Shown here: piece after piece, positions 1 through 10,700 of the stretch
Position numbering within the stretch: the first letter of the stretch is position 1
Layout of the letters: each line of letters begins with the position of its first letter
Assembly (NCBI RefSeq): GCF_040807025.1
Contig: NC_090943.1
Span: 3,582,356-3,646,355, forward strand
DNA length: 64,000 bases
Origin: Struthio camelus
Taxonomy: Eukaryota > Chordata > Aves > Struthioniformes > Struthionidae
Direction: 5' to 3'
Notes under the pieces: generated by a model
Databases searched by the model: none
Told to the model about the DNA's origin: nothing
Seen by the model: only the letters and a program-made list of their open reading frames with translations
Position numbers and translations under genes: made by a program

Positions 1-995
1 AGGCCTGTGACCTCCCCAAATGGTTGTGGCTCTTCCTTCCTTTGCCCCTCGAAGCCTTAGGTAACCCCATAGTAGCTCAAAATTATCCAGGTTGCAGGAG
101 CTAATATCTTGTCCAGAAGGACACAATATCTTTGTAACAAGGAAAGGAAGCTGAGACTTTAGAGGATCCTAGGAAGACCAGACAGCTCTAAGGAGCTGAC
201 CCTACCAAATACCTTGTGCTGTGGGCAATTGCGTGGTCCTGCCATGTTTCTGATTTGGGAGACCTGGAGGCACCAGTGGGACACAGCTGGCACCACGGAC
301 AACAGTGCTCGTCCCCATCTCCATCCCATGTGGTGGTCCACAGATCTGGCCCCGCGGACGCGGCAGCTGGCGCAGGTCTCCAGCTGCAGCACGTTAGGTC
401 TGGCACTAAAATTAAGCTGAGGATTAAACCCAAAACTGGGAAGGGCGGACGGAGAGACCATCTGCGGCATGACCCCACGCTGCTATCTGGTCTAGAGGCT
501 CTGCTGCTCAATTCCCACCGCCGGTCCTGGACGCTGGGTGAAATAACGACACTAATGCACCCTCCTAAAAACCATCCGCTAAAACCAGGAGGCTTGGCTG
601 CTTCCGAAGGAAGGGAAAGGAGGACAGCGGCCCTCGGTGAAGATCCCCCAGATGTACTCAGGAACGCATTGCTACCGGCGCTGCAAGCACCCGAATCCAG
701 ATTTACTCGGCGCCAGCCACGTGGAGACGTCACGGTCAGTGAATACTTCTTAGCTACCGCCAGGTGACTTTCTGGGCCAGGCCAAGCGGGTTGCGACGTG
801 GTCTCCACCTAGCCAGAATGTGTTTTCCAACCCAGGCGCTGAGGACATGAAGGCAACTCCTCGACGGTCACCCCGGGAGGGGCCCCATTGCATGCACCAT
901 GGGAGCTCCTTCCAGAGGTGGCAGCAGCAGCGCCAAAAATTTAGCGATACCTACCTTAGGCGCAGCTCTTCACACCAGCCCTGCGCTTCGCTGAG

Positions 996-1002
996 TGACT
1001 CA
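996..1002. promoter_or_regulatory. Candidate AP-1 site in a 13-bp palindrome
   Basis: TGACTCA sits inside the perfect palindrome CTGAGTGACTCAG. This is the consensus for Fos/Jun or Maf/bZIP dimers. It is about 3.6 kb upstream of ARF1 exon 1. A 7-bp match is common by chance, and function is inferred only. Confidence 0.3.
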
Positions 1003-2205
1003 GTGGAGCTATTTCCAAATTAAGGAGAAAAAAAGCGAGGCGGAGAGAGCTGAAGTAATTTCCCTGCCATCCCCAGGGAGCCGGCGTCACCGATGGAAGG
1101 GCAATTTGCTGTCTTGGCTCTCCGTGCTTCGGTCCTACATCTGAGATGCTCTCAAAAAACAGCCTTTCGGGAATTCTGGCTGCACGCGTCCCTCTGCACC
1201 CAAAGTCGGCTTTTCTCGGAGAAACCGTGGCAAAACCCAAAGCTCTGGCTGTTTGCAGGGCTGCAGGAGACGGGACCCAGCTGGCTTTCCACTCACCTCC
1301 AGCATTTTTGCTCCCACCTGGGCCTTCAGCTCCACTTCACTGATGGAGCTGGAGCAAGCTCCTGCTGCAAAATTATGATTTTGCTGCATAATTTTGCTGC
1401 AGGTAGCGTTTAGCTTGCTTTTCTCCCCAAACCCACCCGCCTTTTGCTAGCAGGATGGTAAAACATGAGCACCAGGTCTAGATCTCTTAGCCCAACAGGT
1501 GACTCCAAGACCCCGAATCCAAGCCGTAGTCGCTATTTTTTCGGTGGGAAAGGTAGCCAATAGCTGGTGGCGGGGGTGATTTTGCAGCTCCTGCCAGCAA
1601 TCGCCGTCCTCACCAGCATGTGACAAGCTCGAAGGTGAGAAACCCTCGACCCAAAGCGGCCAACGGGGGCCTTAGGTGCCGCCACGGCCGAGAGCAGAGC
1701 AGTGAACGACCCTCGCCCGTGGGCACCCGCCCCAGTGTCACCCCCAAACCCCAGGCTTTGCACTTGAAGCCGCTTCTGTCCCTAAAATCCTTCGGAGCTC
1801 AAGCAAATCCAGCCTAAGGGGATTTCTTTTTCTTCTTCTTCTCTAGGGCAGGCGGGAAAGGAAAAGCGTTTCGCAAGCGAGCCTTCGCGGATATTTTTAC
1901 AACCTCAGAAAATCGCCTTGGACAAACACGATTTATTTATTGTTTTATTTTTTGCAAAAGCCAGCGAGAACAGGGTGTAGCCATGCTGGAGGATTCGTCA
2001 CCCGAGGCGAGGAAAACCCGTCCCGCTCCGAAAAGGCCGCGCCAGGAAAGCAGACGAGGCTGCTGCTCTGCCGCTAGCACCCGGCGGGCAAGCGGAGGTT
2101 CCTTTTTCCCCGGCGTCCCCACTCCGAAACGGGCAGAAAAAAAGAAAGGAAAGGAACAGGTCTGCTCAGCCCCGCTGCAAAAAGAGGCCTTTTTCTTCCC
2201 AGAAA

Positions 2206-2245
2206 TGAGTCACCGGGCAAAGTCTGCATCTTGCATCATGACTCA
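2206..2245. promoter_or_regulatory. Pair of candidate AP-1 sites
   Basis: TGAGTCA at 2206-2212 and TGACTCA at 2239-2245 are 33 bp apart, about three helical turns. With the site at 996 they make three perfect AP-1 heptamers in 1.25 kb, which suggests but does not prove an enhancer. Confidence 0.3.
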
Positions 2246-3077
2246 GAGCGCCGAGGCCACATTTCTCTTTTGCCCAAACCCCTCAACGTGTTTGCAACGT
2301 TTTGGGACCTCTCCAGGCTCTTTGTGCACCTTTGGGGAGACCTAACGTATCATAGGTGCTTCCTTAAGTGAAATAATCGTCGTATTAAATCCTACCTGCT
2401 TGTACAGAGTGAGCTTTGCTGCCCCAAGGCGGCGGGGGACAAGCGCCGGCTCCGGTCCGGGTTCCCTCCTGCCATCTCTGCCACCGCTCTCGTGCGTGAC
2501 CTAGTTTTTTTAGGAAAAGAGGCTTTTGAGCTCATGCCCGTCTGTCTTCCCTCATCCCTTTATAATGTTTTCAGCTGCCGGGCAATTTCAGCCACCTTTG
2601 ACAGCGGGACGGAGGATTTTGAGGTATTAATTTCCTATGAGCATCGGGGGGGAAAAGGGGGGCAGAAAGAAGGAGTTTTCATTGCTTCCTGCTGCTTTCA
2701 AATTTCTGCTGCGCTTTAGAGGAGGAAGTATTTCGTGCCCAGGCCGGGGCAAGAAAGACAAAAGTGGTATTTCCGGCTCAGAGGGGAAACCGAGGCGCCC
2801 CAGGTGCCTGCGAAAGGCCAGAGCCAGCGCTTGGGACATCCCACCAGCTATCTTTTTGCCTTTTTCCTCCCTGCAGTCCTGCTTTAGTTTGGATAAAACA
2901 GCCTGTAGATTCCCCCTCGGGGATTTCAGACAGCTCACGGCCCTGCAAAGCGGGTCCTGCGTGTCGCAAGCCCGTACGCTCAATGCACTCTCCTTGCAGG
3001 GGGTTGCATCGTCGGCACGCTTTAAACCTTGTAACGTCCGTGTGCTATTCCACCATCCCGCAATGTGGTATTATTAG

Positions 3078-4280
3078 GCAATGCTGCATGGTGCATGCGC
3101 CCCCAAGGAGCCGGCCTCGGGGCAATGCTGCATGGTGCATGCGCCCCCAAGGAGCCGGCCTCGGGGCAATGCTGCATGGTGCATGCGCCCCCAAGGAGCC
3201 GTCCACGGGGCAATGCTGCATGCGCCCCCAAGGAGCCGGCCTCGGGGCAATGCTGCATGGTGCACGCGCCCCCAAGGAGCCGGCCTCGGGACAATGCTGC
3301 ATGGTGCATGTGCCTCCAAAGAGCCGGCCTCGGGGCAATGCTACATGGTGCACGCACCCCCAAGGAGCCGGCCTCGGGGCAACGCTGCATGGTGCATGCG
3401 CCCCCAAGGAGCCGGACTCGGGGCAATGCTGCATGGTGCATGCGCCCCCAAGGAGCCGGCCTCGGGGCAACGCTGCATGGTGCATGCGTCCCCAAATAGC
3501 CGGCCTCGGGGCAATGCTGCATGGTGCATGCGCCCCCAAGGAGCCGGCCTCGGGGCAATGCTGCATGGTGCATGCATCCCCAAGGAGCCGGCCTCGGGGC
3601 AACGCTGCATGGTGCACGCGCCCCCAAGGAGCCGGCCTCGGGGCAATGCTGCATGGTGCATGCGCCCCCAAGGAGCCGGCCTCGGGGCAACGCTGCATGG
3701 TGCATGCGTCCCCAAAGAGCCGGCCTCGGGGCAATGCTGCATGGTGCATGCGCCCCCAAAGAGCCGGCCTCGGGGCAACGCTGCATGGTGCATGCGTCCC
3801 CAAATAGCCGGCCTCGGGGCAATGCTGCATGGTGCACGCGCCCCCAAGGAGCCGTCCACGGGGCAACGCTGCATGGTGCATGCGCCCCCAAGGAGCCGGC
3901 CTCGGGGCAATGCTGCATGGTGCACGCGCCCCCAAGGAGCCGGCCTCGGGGCAATGCTGCATGGTGCATGCGCCCCCAAGGAGCCGGCCTCGGGGCAATG
4001 CTGCATGGTGCATGCGCCCCCAAAGAGCCGGCCTCGGGGCAACGCTGCATGGTGCATGCGCCCCCAAGGAGCCGGCCTCGGGGCAACGCTGCATGGTGCA
4101 TGCGTCCCCAAGGAGCCGTCCACGGGGCAATGCTGCATGGTGCATGCGCCCCCAAGGAGCCGGCCTCGGGGCAACGCTGCATGGTGCACGCGCCCCCAAG
4201 GAGCCGGCCTCGGGGCAACGCTGCATGGTGCATGCGTCCCCAAGGAGCCGTCCACGGGGCAATGCTGCATGGTGCATGCA
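3078..4280. repeat. 44-bp minisatellite, about 27 units plus a partial one
   Basis: The unit starts GCAATGCTGCATGGTGCATG and continues with a C5 run, AAGGAGCCGGCC and TCGGG. Starts at 3078 and 3122 give the 44-bp period. The distance from 3078 to the last start (4259) is 27 x 44 minus 7, matching one unit near 3210 that lacks the 7 bp between the two GCATG copies. Units differ at a few fixed places: CAATG or CAACG, GCATGCG or GCACGCG, GCGC or GCGT, AAGGAGCC or AAAGAGCC or AAATAGCC, and GCCTCGG or TCCACGG. This suggests exchange among units. The array ends about 330 bp before ARF1 exon 1. The long open frames across it on both strands are a by-product of the repeat and are not genes. Confidence 0.97.
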
Positions 4281-4315
4281 CGCCAGGCCCCGCGGCAGGG
4301 AGAAGGTGGGGGGAA

Positions 4316-4359
4316 GAGGAGGAGGAGGAGGAGGAGGAGGAGGAGGAGGAGGAGGAGGA
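4316..4359 (+). repeat. (GGA)n purine tract
   Basis: About 44 bp of almost pure GGA repeats on the plus strand, just after the 44-bp minisatellite and about 250 bp before ARF1 exon 1. GGA repeats can fold into G-quadruplex or triplex forms in vitro. Whether this one does is not known. Confidence 0.95.
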
Positions 4360-4610
4360 AAAGCTCCCACGCGCACAGCCCTCGCGCCGCCCCGCGCCCG
4401 CGCTCCCACGCGCCAACCCCGCCCCACCCGCGGGGGTGGGGTGGGCAAGAGGAGAGGGAGGGGCGTGGCCTCCCGCCCGGCCCCGCCCCTTTGCAGCGCC
4501 GCCGCCGCAGGCGGAGCCCCGCCCCCTCGGCGGCCGGCCCCGCCTCCCGCTGCCCTCCTCGGTTACCCGTGGTGCCGCGCGCGGGGCTGGCACTGACGTG
4601 GCCGCCGAGC

Positions 4611-4622
4611 GCCGCCATCTTG
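4611..4622 (-). promoter_or_regulatory. YY1 motif at the probable ARF1 transcription start
   Basis: GCCGCCATCTTG on plus is AAGATGGCGGC on minus, the full YY1 consensus. This motif is often found just downstream of start sites in CpG-island housekeeping promoters, and here it marks the start of the inferred exon 1. Confidence 0.6.
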
Positions 4623-4735
4623 TGTGCTTGGGCGGAGAGAGGCTGAGCGGCGGCAGGGGGGGAAGCCGGCTCCGAGCGGGACTGCCCGAGCACAGCCAGA
4701 CCCACTGCCCGGGGCAGCAGCAGCAGCCGACGCCG
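4611..4735 (+). other. ARF1 exon 1, non-coding 5' UTR
   Basis: The donor is CGCCG|GTAAGT with GT at 4736-4737. The exon must join the acceptor at 14801 (TTTCTCTAG), which leads into 31 nt of leader and then the ARF1 ATG. The 5' edge is placed at the YY1 motif and is approximate. Mammalian ARF1 also has a non-coding first exon. Confidence 0.7.
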
Positions 4736-7700
4736 GTAAGTCACCGCTGCCGCCCTCCTTTCAACCTACGGTCCTTTCTCCGAGGTCCGCGGCGGGTTGT
4801 GAGGCGCTGAGGCGGCGGCGAGGCCTTGCGGGCCCGGCCGCTTCCAGCCCCGCGCTTGGCTGGCGGCGGGAGGAGGGAGCCGCCGCCGCAGCCAGGCCGC
4901 AGTGCAGGCAGCGGGGAGCCGCCGGCCCAGCCCGGGGGGTGGAGAAGGGAGGGAAAAGGCGGAGGGGGAGGGGGTGAGGAAGGGCTGCAGCTCTGCGCCA
5001 GGCCCCGCGTCGCTCCCCCTGCCGGAGGGATTAGACGGGATGCGGCGAGATGGGCCTTCCTTCCCCGGCCGCCCCAAACTCCCTCGTTCCGGCCTGCCCC
5101 GCCCGAGAGCGGCGAGAGTTTTCCTGCGCTTCCTCCCCCCGACAAGGCTCCTGGTAGCCGAGCTCGCAGCTCCCCATGGCCTGGTAGGGTGAGGTGAGGC
5201 TCGGGCGAGACTCCGAAGAGCGGTTATTTGCTTGGTAAATCTTTAGCTGCTGAGTCGAGCTTCGTGCAGGGCTGGGAGGGTGAAGGTAAGTTGGGTTTTT
5301 TTTTTTTTTGTTTAAGCCTGGAGCAAACTCTGTTTTAGGTGCATTGCTTGGGTTTGGTGATCCTGAAGGTCAGTTTTCCTTGGCATAGCAGATCCCAATG
5401 GAAGGATATTATACTGCAGCTGAAAGTACTATGTCTTGTCTCTGTGAGCAATTAATGTGATACTTGGTGGGCCGATATCCCCTTTCTATTAGAGTGATAG
5501 GCTAGCTATGCAAACCTCTTCACGGAAAAAGCTGTTTGCCCCGATCAAACATAACTAAAACTCTCTCGGGTCATAAAGCTGCCTAAATGTTGTTTTTGAC
5601 ATTGACCTTGTTGCTCTGCTGCTAGGTCCCTGCCAAACCAAATTCCACCAGTTGATTAGAGTTGTATCCAGAGTCTTGTTTTGAAACGTAGTTTTGTCAA
5701 TAGCTAAAATGTGAACTATTTATATAACATTTTGAACTTTGTTTTGTAAGTGATAAGTCTTGCAGCACCCCTATGAAGAATATTCTGCTAACCTTATTTT
5801 TCAGGCAGAGAAATCAAGTTGAAGTGAATTGTCCAAGGTCATTTGGCAATACATTTATAATTACTTTTACTACTAATTTGAAGAACTTTGCGGGGGGAGG
5901 GGGAGAGCCCTTTCCAGCTGAACTGAGGATTGCTTCCTGGCTTTTCTTTATGGAATTTGTAATGAAATTGTCAGTGTAAGTACTCATAGTCTTACAGCTG
6001 TAGCAAGCAAGGGATTCTCTCAAACCGAGGTTTAGGAGGCTGGTATGACACCACTTATTTCCTCTGTTAAAAACACAGGTTGTCTGCAGTGCTGAGAACC
6101 CTGTTGGACTACTTTCTCTATTGTGCTAATTATACTGGGTGAAAGGGTGAGGAAACCTACCTCACTTGAACCTCTTAAACTCTTTGTTTGCCAAGTTTAC
6201 TGACCCTTCTACTGTGCCAGAGCATCAGGAGTAAAAATGGCTCAAGCAGGTGTCACTTCCAGTCTGAACAGCCCTTAATGCTCTAATAGTTTGGTGTACG
6301 TAATAATTATCGGACCATACCTTAAGAACCTGGAATAAGGTTAGAATGCAAGTGTGCGAATGCAGTGTCCCGAGTGTAAATTGGTCCTTGCTATGGGTTT
6401 GCCAAATGTTGGAGTTTGTCTGGTTGTGAAATAAAACCCAAATCTGAAAAGGGACTGGGCAAAAGCGATGCATTCTTGACCAGTGCACGCAATTCCTTGT
6501 GTGCATTAGTCATGCTTGCTCAGTGAGGGGCAGGACTAGTTACAGTTGTTTCAAGGCAAACAGAGTGGGCGGGAGGAGGTAAAGGGTTGGATTTTGGTCC
6601 TTCTTCTAACTGACCGAACTGTATTGTGCTCCAGTTTCAGCTGACTCAAAAACCTGCTTGCAGTAATAGCGTTCGTACATCTCACTGAGGCACAGTTATC
6701 ACATTAGTTATTGGTTACATTAATTGATGAGAGAAGGAGAAGCTCACAATAGAGGCTTCCAGCTGAATTTGTAGGGTTGAAATCAAAGCACCTTGTTTTA
6801 AGAGCAAAAGGTCAGTTTAGAGAAACTGCTGAGATGTGCAAAGATGGCCTTTAAAGCTAGGATTCTTACAGATTTCAACAGCCTTCACGAGGCCTTTTAA
6901 TATCTTGAGTTCCTTGCAGTGGATAAACTTTGTGAACATAAGTTAGTAACTTTTTCTTAACAGAAATAGTTTTGCTTTTAGCGATCTGTTGAAAGTTTTG
7001 CTACTGGAATGCGGTAGAGCTTGTGTTACACCTAGCACGGTTCTCTGCCGTCGTTCCCTTTCTTTAACTGATGAGTAAAGAAGTTTAGAACCAGCTTCCT
7101 ACTACAACAGTGCTTTTTTTTCTGTGTTGCTCAGCACTTTTTTCTTTCTGCTTGCAAGTATCCAATTTTATTTCTTGTTTCTAGCCCATGCAAATATTGA
7201 AGGACTGTGGCTCTACTTTTGCTGATGTTGGGGTTCTAATAAGACTCCTAGGTGTAATGAAGCCCTTATTCATATACTGATTATCTAATACACAGTAACT
7301 AGCTAGTTGCAGGTTCTGTTTTAACACTTTCCCTAAACCAGAAAACAATTTTATTACTGAAGCTCTTGTGCAAGTTCTTCCTGTTTCTAAGAGTGTAAAT
7401 GTTGGTTTACTCTCCAGTTAGTAGGAATGAATAACAGGTTATTTGGCTTAAAATTTAAGTTTTTAAAAGTTGTAAATAGTTTGGCCTCATAAACCTTACA
7501 GGGCTTGTCTGAAAACAAATGCTTTGTGGTGATCACTTCCCGTAGTAGTAAGAATATCTGCCATTTAACAGGTGCAGATGTAGCTGCAAGTCAAAACTTA
7601 GGTGTCATAATTACATTGTCAGCACCACTTCTTTTTCTGGGCAAGAATGTGAACAGCGGCTTCTGTACTTCTTTCTCTACTTGCAAGCCTGTCCATTAAA

Positions 7701-10700
7701 TAAAATATTTTGGGGACCAGATGTGTGTGTTTCCTGTGTGTTTGTGTGCTCTTGAGTTATACATGGTAGTATATAATTGGTTAAAATGGCTAGAGATTTT
7801 CCTGTGAAACAGAAGTGGTTTGCTTCCACTAGCTCAAGGTGAGATTAAGATGATTAATCTGACTTAGTTTTTGAATACCAAGTTAAGCAGCCTACCCTCT
7901 TTTCTTTGCTAGATCCTGATATTTTCTTTTGCTGCCCAGTATATTAGGAATGACTTCTTGTGGTGTCGGCCTTCGTTAGGCAGAGATCAATAACCTGGGA
8001 AACAGTGCATCGCTCCGAAGGAACGTTTCCCTCTTTTGTGTTTTTACCCTTGTTCTGAGCTTGCAAATAGAAATATTTTCTGTTTTCCTGCCACTCTGAA
8101 TCCCATGCTGTCAAAGTCTTATAGCATTTGGAAAATGCTGTCTATGGGTAATGTGTATAAACAGCAAGATGCTCAACCTACTTAAGTTGAGTGAAAATGC
8201 TACCTACAGAACAGCTCTGTGTTGAATTTTTTTACCTAATTCCTCACTTGTGACTGACTCATTCTCCATGTGCCTTGAACATGCAGTGTGCATCTAGATG
8301 CTTTTTAATTGGTAACTGCAAGCTTTAGGTGGCCAAATCCATCTAAACTCTTTTAGATGGGCGTACAATTATGTAGCTTTAACTTTTTTTATTTTACATG
8401 ACCCTTCAATGTCAGTGCTTTATTTTCTCTAATCTTCTCTAAGAGATAAATGTATAACGAGGTTATCATTTAAGACATCATTTCCATTTCAGACTTGACA
8501 CAAGCACCTACAATGTGACATGGAGAAGATTGTTTCAGTGGTTAGTGCAGATCGGTTAACGTTCCCCTGGTTTTAATAGATATGACTGAAAAGGAGTGGG
8601 GGCTTGCTAGTGATGACAAGCTCTGAGGTTTTTGAGGTAGCCTTTGTTATGAGGGCCTTTAATGCCCAAATAATCCACTGTTGATGAAGGAACTAGCATA
8701 CTTGTTAGCTCCTCTTAACTTTTGAACTTCATCTGTGCTTAATGGCTTGTAGTAAGCTCTAAAGTCTTGGGTAACTCAAATGAAAATTGTTGTTTAAGTT
8801 AATTTCAGTGTTAAGGTCCCTGAGTTAAAGTGCTTGTTGATGTTTAGTCCTCTTTCGTTGAGGTTATCGGATGTGGAAGGCCAATGAACAACTTGTACAA
8901 ACAATTGAATGTTCCTGTATTTGAATAGTAGTGTATCAGGGCCACCGTAGCTATATAAAAAGTGTTTTGATCAAGGGCTTTTTTCAGAATTTGCTGTGAC
9001 GGCACATTTTAATCTGCAAATAAATTACTTCAAGTTCAGAAGAATGCAGCTGTATTTAACTGACTGCGCCTGCTGAGTGGTGTTGTGAAATGGTCCTAGA
9101 TTAATACTAAAATTTCTGTATTGTTTTATCCTTGTTGGATAACTTCTCACATTCTCTTTTAAATCAGTCTTTAAATGCTAAAGAACAAGCTGCTGAGGTA
9201 GGTTTGCGCTTAAGTTTAATTTTTTGGCCAGTTCTTGCGAGTTACTCCAAAAGCAGTTGTTGAACTTGGGTTTAAAAAAAAAAAACTGTCTTGCAACTTG
9301 TTTACTCGTGGGTTTGGTGATCTTTTTTATATTGTAATTTGCTTTTTCTGTTTATGATATATTTACATGCTGTGCTTTTAAAATCTTCCGGAATGCTATA
9401 AAGTAGAGATGTGATGCAGGCCGACTAGTACTGAAGGACTAGATTCCAAATTAATATTTCTGTTAAATACCAAATTGATTAGTTCTTGTCTTCCTGTGAC
9501 TGATAACCAGTTTAAATGTTAATATCAGTTTAGGATCTGTGGGTTTGGGTTTTAATTGCGTAAGAGGTGGAGTTAATGCTTAGGCCAATGTAGAGTAGAT
9601 TTGGCTTTATTTTAAACAGATAGTAAGCTTTTGATATGACTCAGTTGTCTTCATAAGCATGCCAGTTTTACTTACTGTAGATGTCTAAGCAACTAGAAAA
9701 AGCTACAGTAAACTTTCGATAGAGCAATAAGATATGTAACTGCAGCTGTAACAAGGAGCTATGAGGAAAAAGATTTTTTTGTTAAACCTTTATCTGAAAT
9801 AGCGCTGTTTACTGATAGGGTTTTAAGTTTTGCTTTAGCATTGATCTTTTGATAAATTAGAACTAATGCTGTATGTTTCTGGTAGGTTAGTCTGTCCTTG
9901 AAACAGGTGTTTAAAAAAAAGATATGAAACTCCTTATGGAGATATGATAGTTCCCAAAGTCAACGAATGCCTTCTGTACTTCTCTATGTCAGAGCATACA
10001 GTAAAGAGAGTGGACAGACAGTTAAGCTTTTTGGTTGATCTTAATTGCTGCTGGTGTTCATCCATTATAGAGAAGAGATTGACAGAATGGTTATGCCTGG
10101 TGACTCTTGTTACATTGTTTTGAAAAACAGTGCTCCAAACTTGTGCTGTGGAAGCCTTATGTGGTAAGTAGATATGTAGAAGTGAAAGAAATGTATTTTT
10201 ATAGTGCAGACCTAATTTGTCAAATTAGGTAATGAATATGGCATCTCCTACCTCAGCCTCTGATTTTGTCTGCTCTATGTTTGGAGAAGTGGTGTGAAAC
10301 TGAGCAAAACCATGGCATTTGCTGTAACTCTTGGATCAGTGAAGTGTGGTTTTTTTTTTCCTCAAAAAGAACTCTTCTAGAGGTGCAAAATTAAGATTAC
10401 CTGAGATATCAAGATGCAGCTATATATCTTCTTTAATATACTACACACCCTTCTGGTCATATTTCTGTGGTGTAGCTTATTCACTAACATGTACAGCAGT
10501 CAACTGTGGAAATCAGGAAGCATAGCTGACTTCTCAAGATAAGCCAGCGGAATGAAATGACATTGGCATGCATTAAGGCATGGTTAACTGCAAAGTGCTG
10601 CAGAAGATTAGACATTGAATTATCTTTAGTCTTGAGGTACTCCTTAGCTTTTATTCTGTCTACAACTAATGAAAGCAAGTGCTAATTCAATTGGTGTATC

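Larger units (their letters stand above)
1..3077. other. Non-coding flank upstream of ARF1
   Basis: No exon of a recognisable gene is seen. In human, as I recall, WNT3A lies upstream of ARF1, but no WNT coding exon is visible here. Open frames on both strands (for example 188-808 on minus and 216-767 on plus) overlap each other and resemble no family I know. The stretch has three AP-1-type sites (listed separately) and short G-rich and pyrimidine-rich runs, so it may hold regulatory DNA. Confidence 0.6.
4290..5200 (+). promoter_or_regulatory. CpG-island promoter of ARF1
   Basis: A CpG-dense block surrounds non-coding exon 1. It has several GC boxes: a GGGGCGTGG form near 4460 and CCCCGCCCC forms near 4481 and 4517. 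A YY1-type motif lies at the probable start, and I see no TATA box. This fits a broad housekeeping promoter, as expected for ARF1. The downstream edge is a guess from falling CpG density after about 5.2 kb. Confidence 0.8.

Noticed and set aside
188-808. 206-codon minus frame opposite a 183-codon plus frame
   Set aside because: Both strands are open over the same 550 bp, composition looks random, and no splice or family signs were found.
3078-4280. CRISPR-like array of direct repeats
   Set aside because: Units are joined directly with no unique spacers, and the window is vertebrate DNA.
3022-4810. Several open frames of 430-520 codons on both strands
   Set aside because: They are the 44-bp minisatellite read in all six frames, with unrelated CpG-island sequence at one end. 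No family resemblance.
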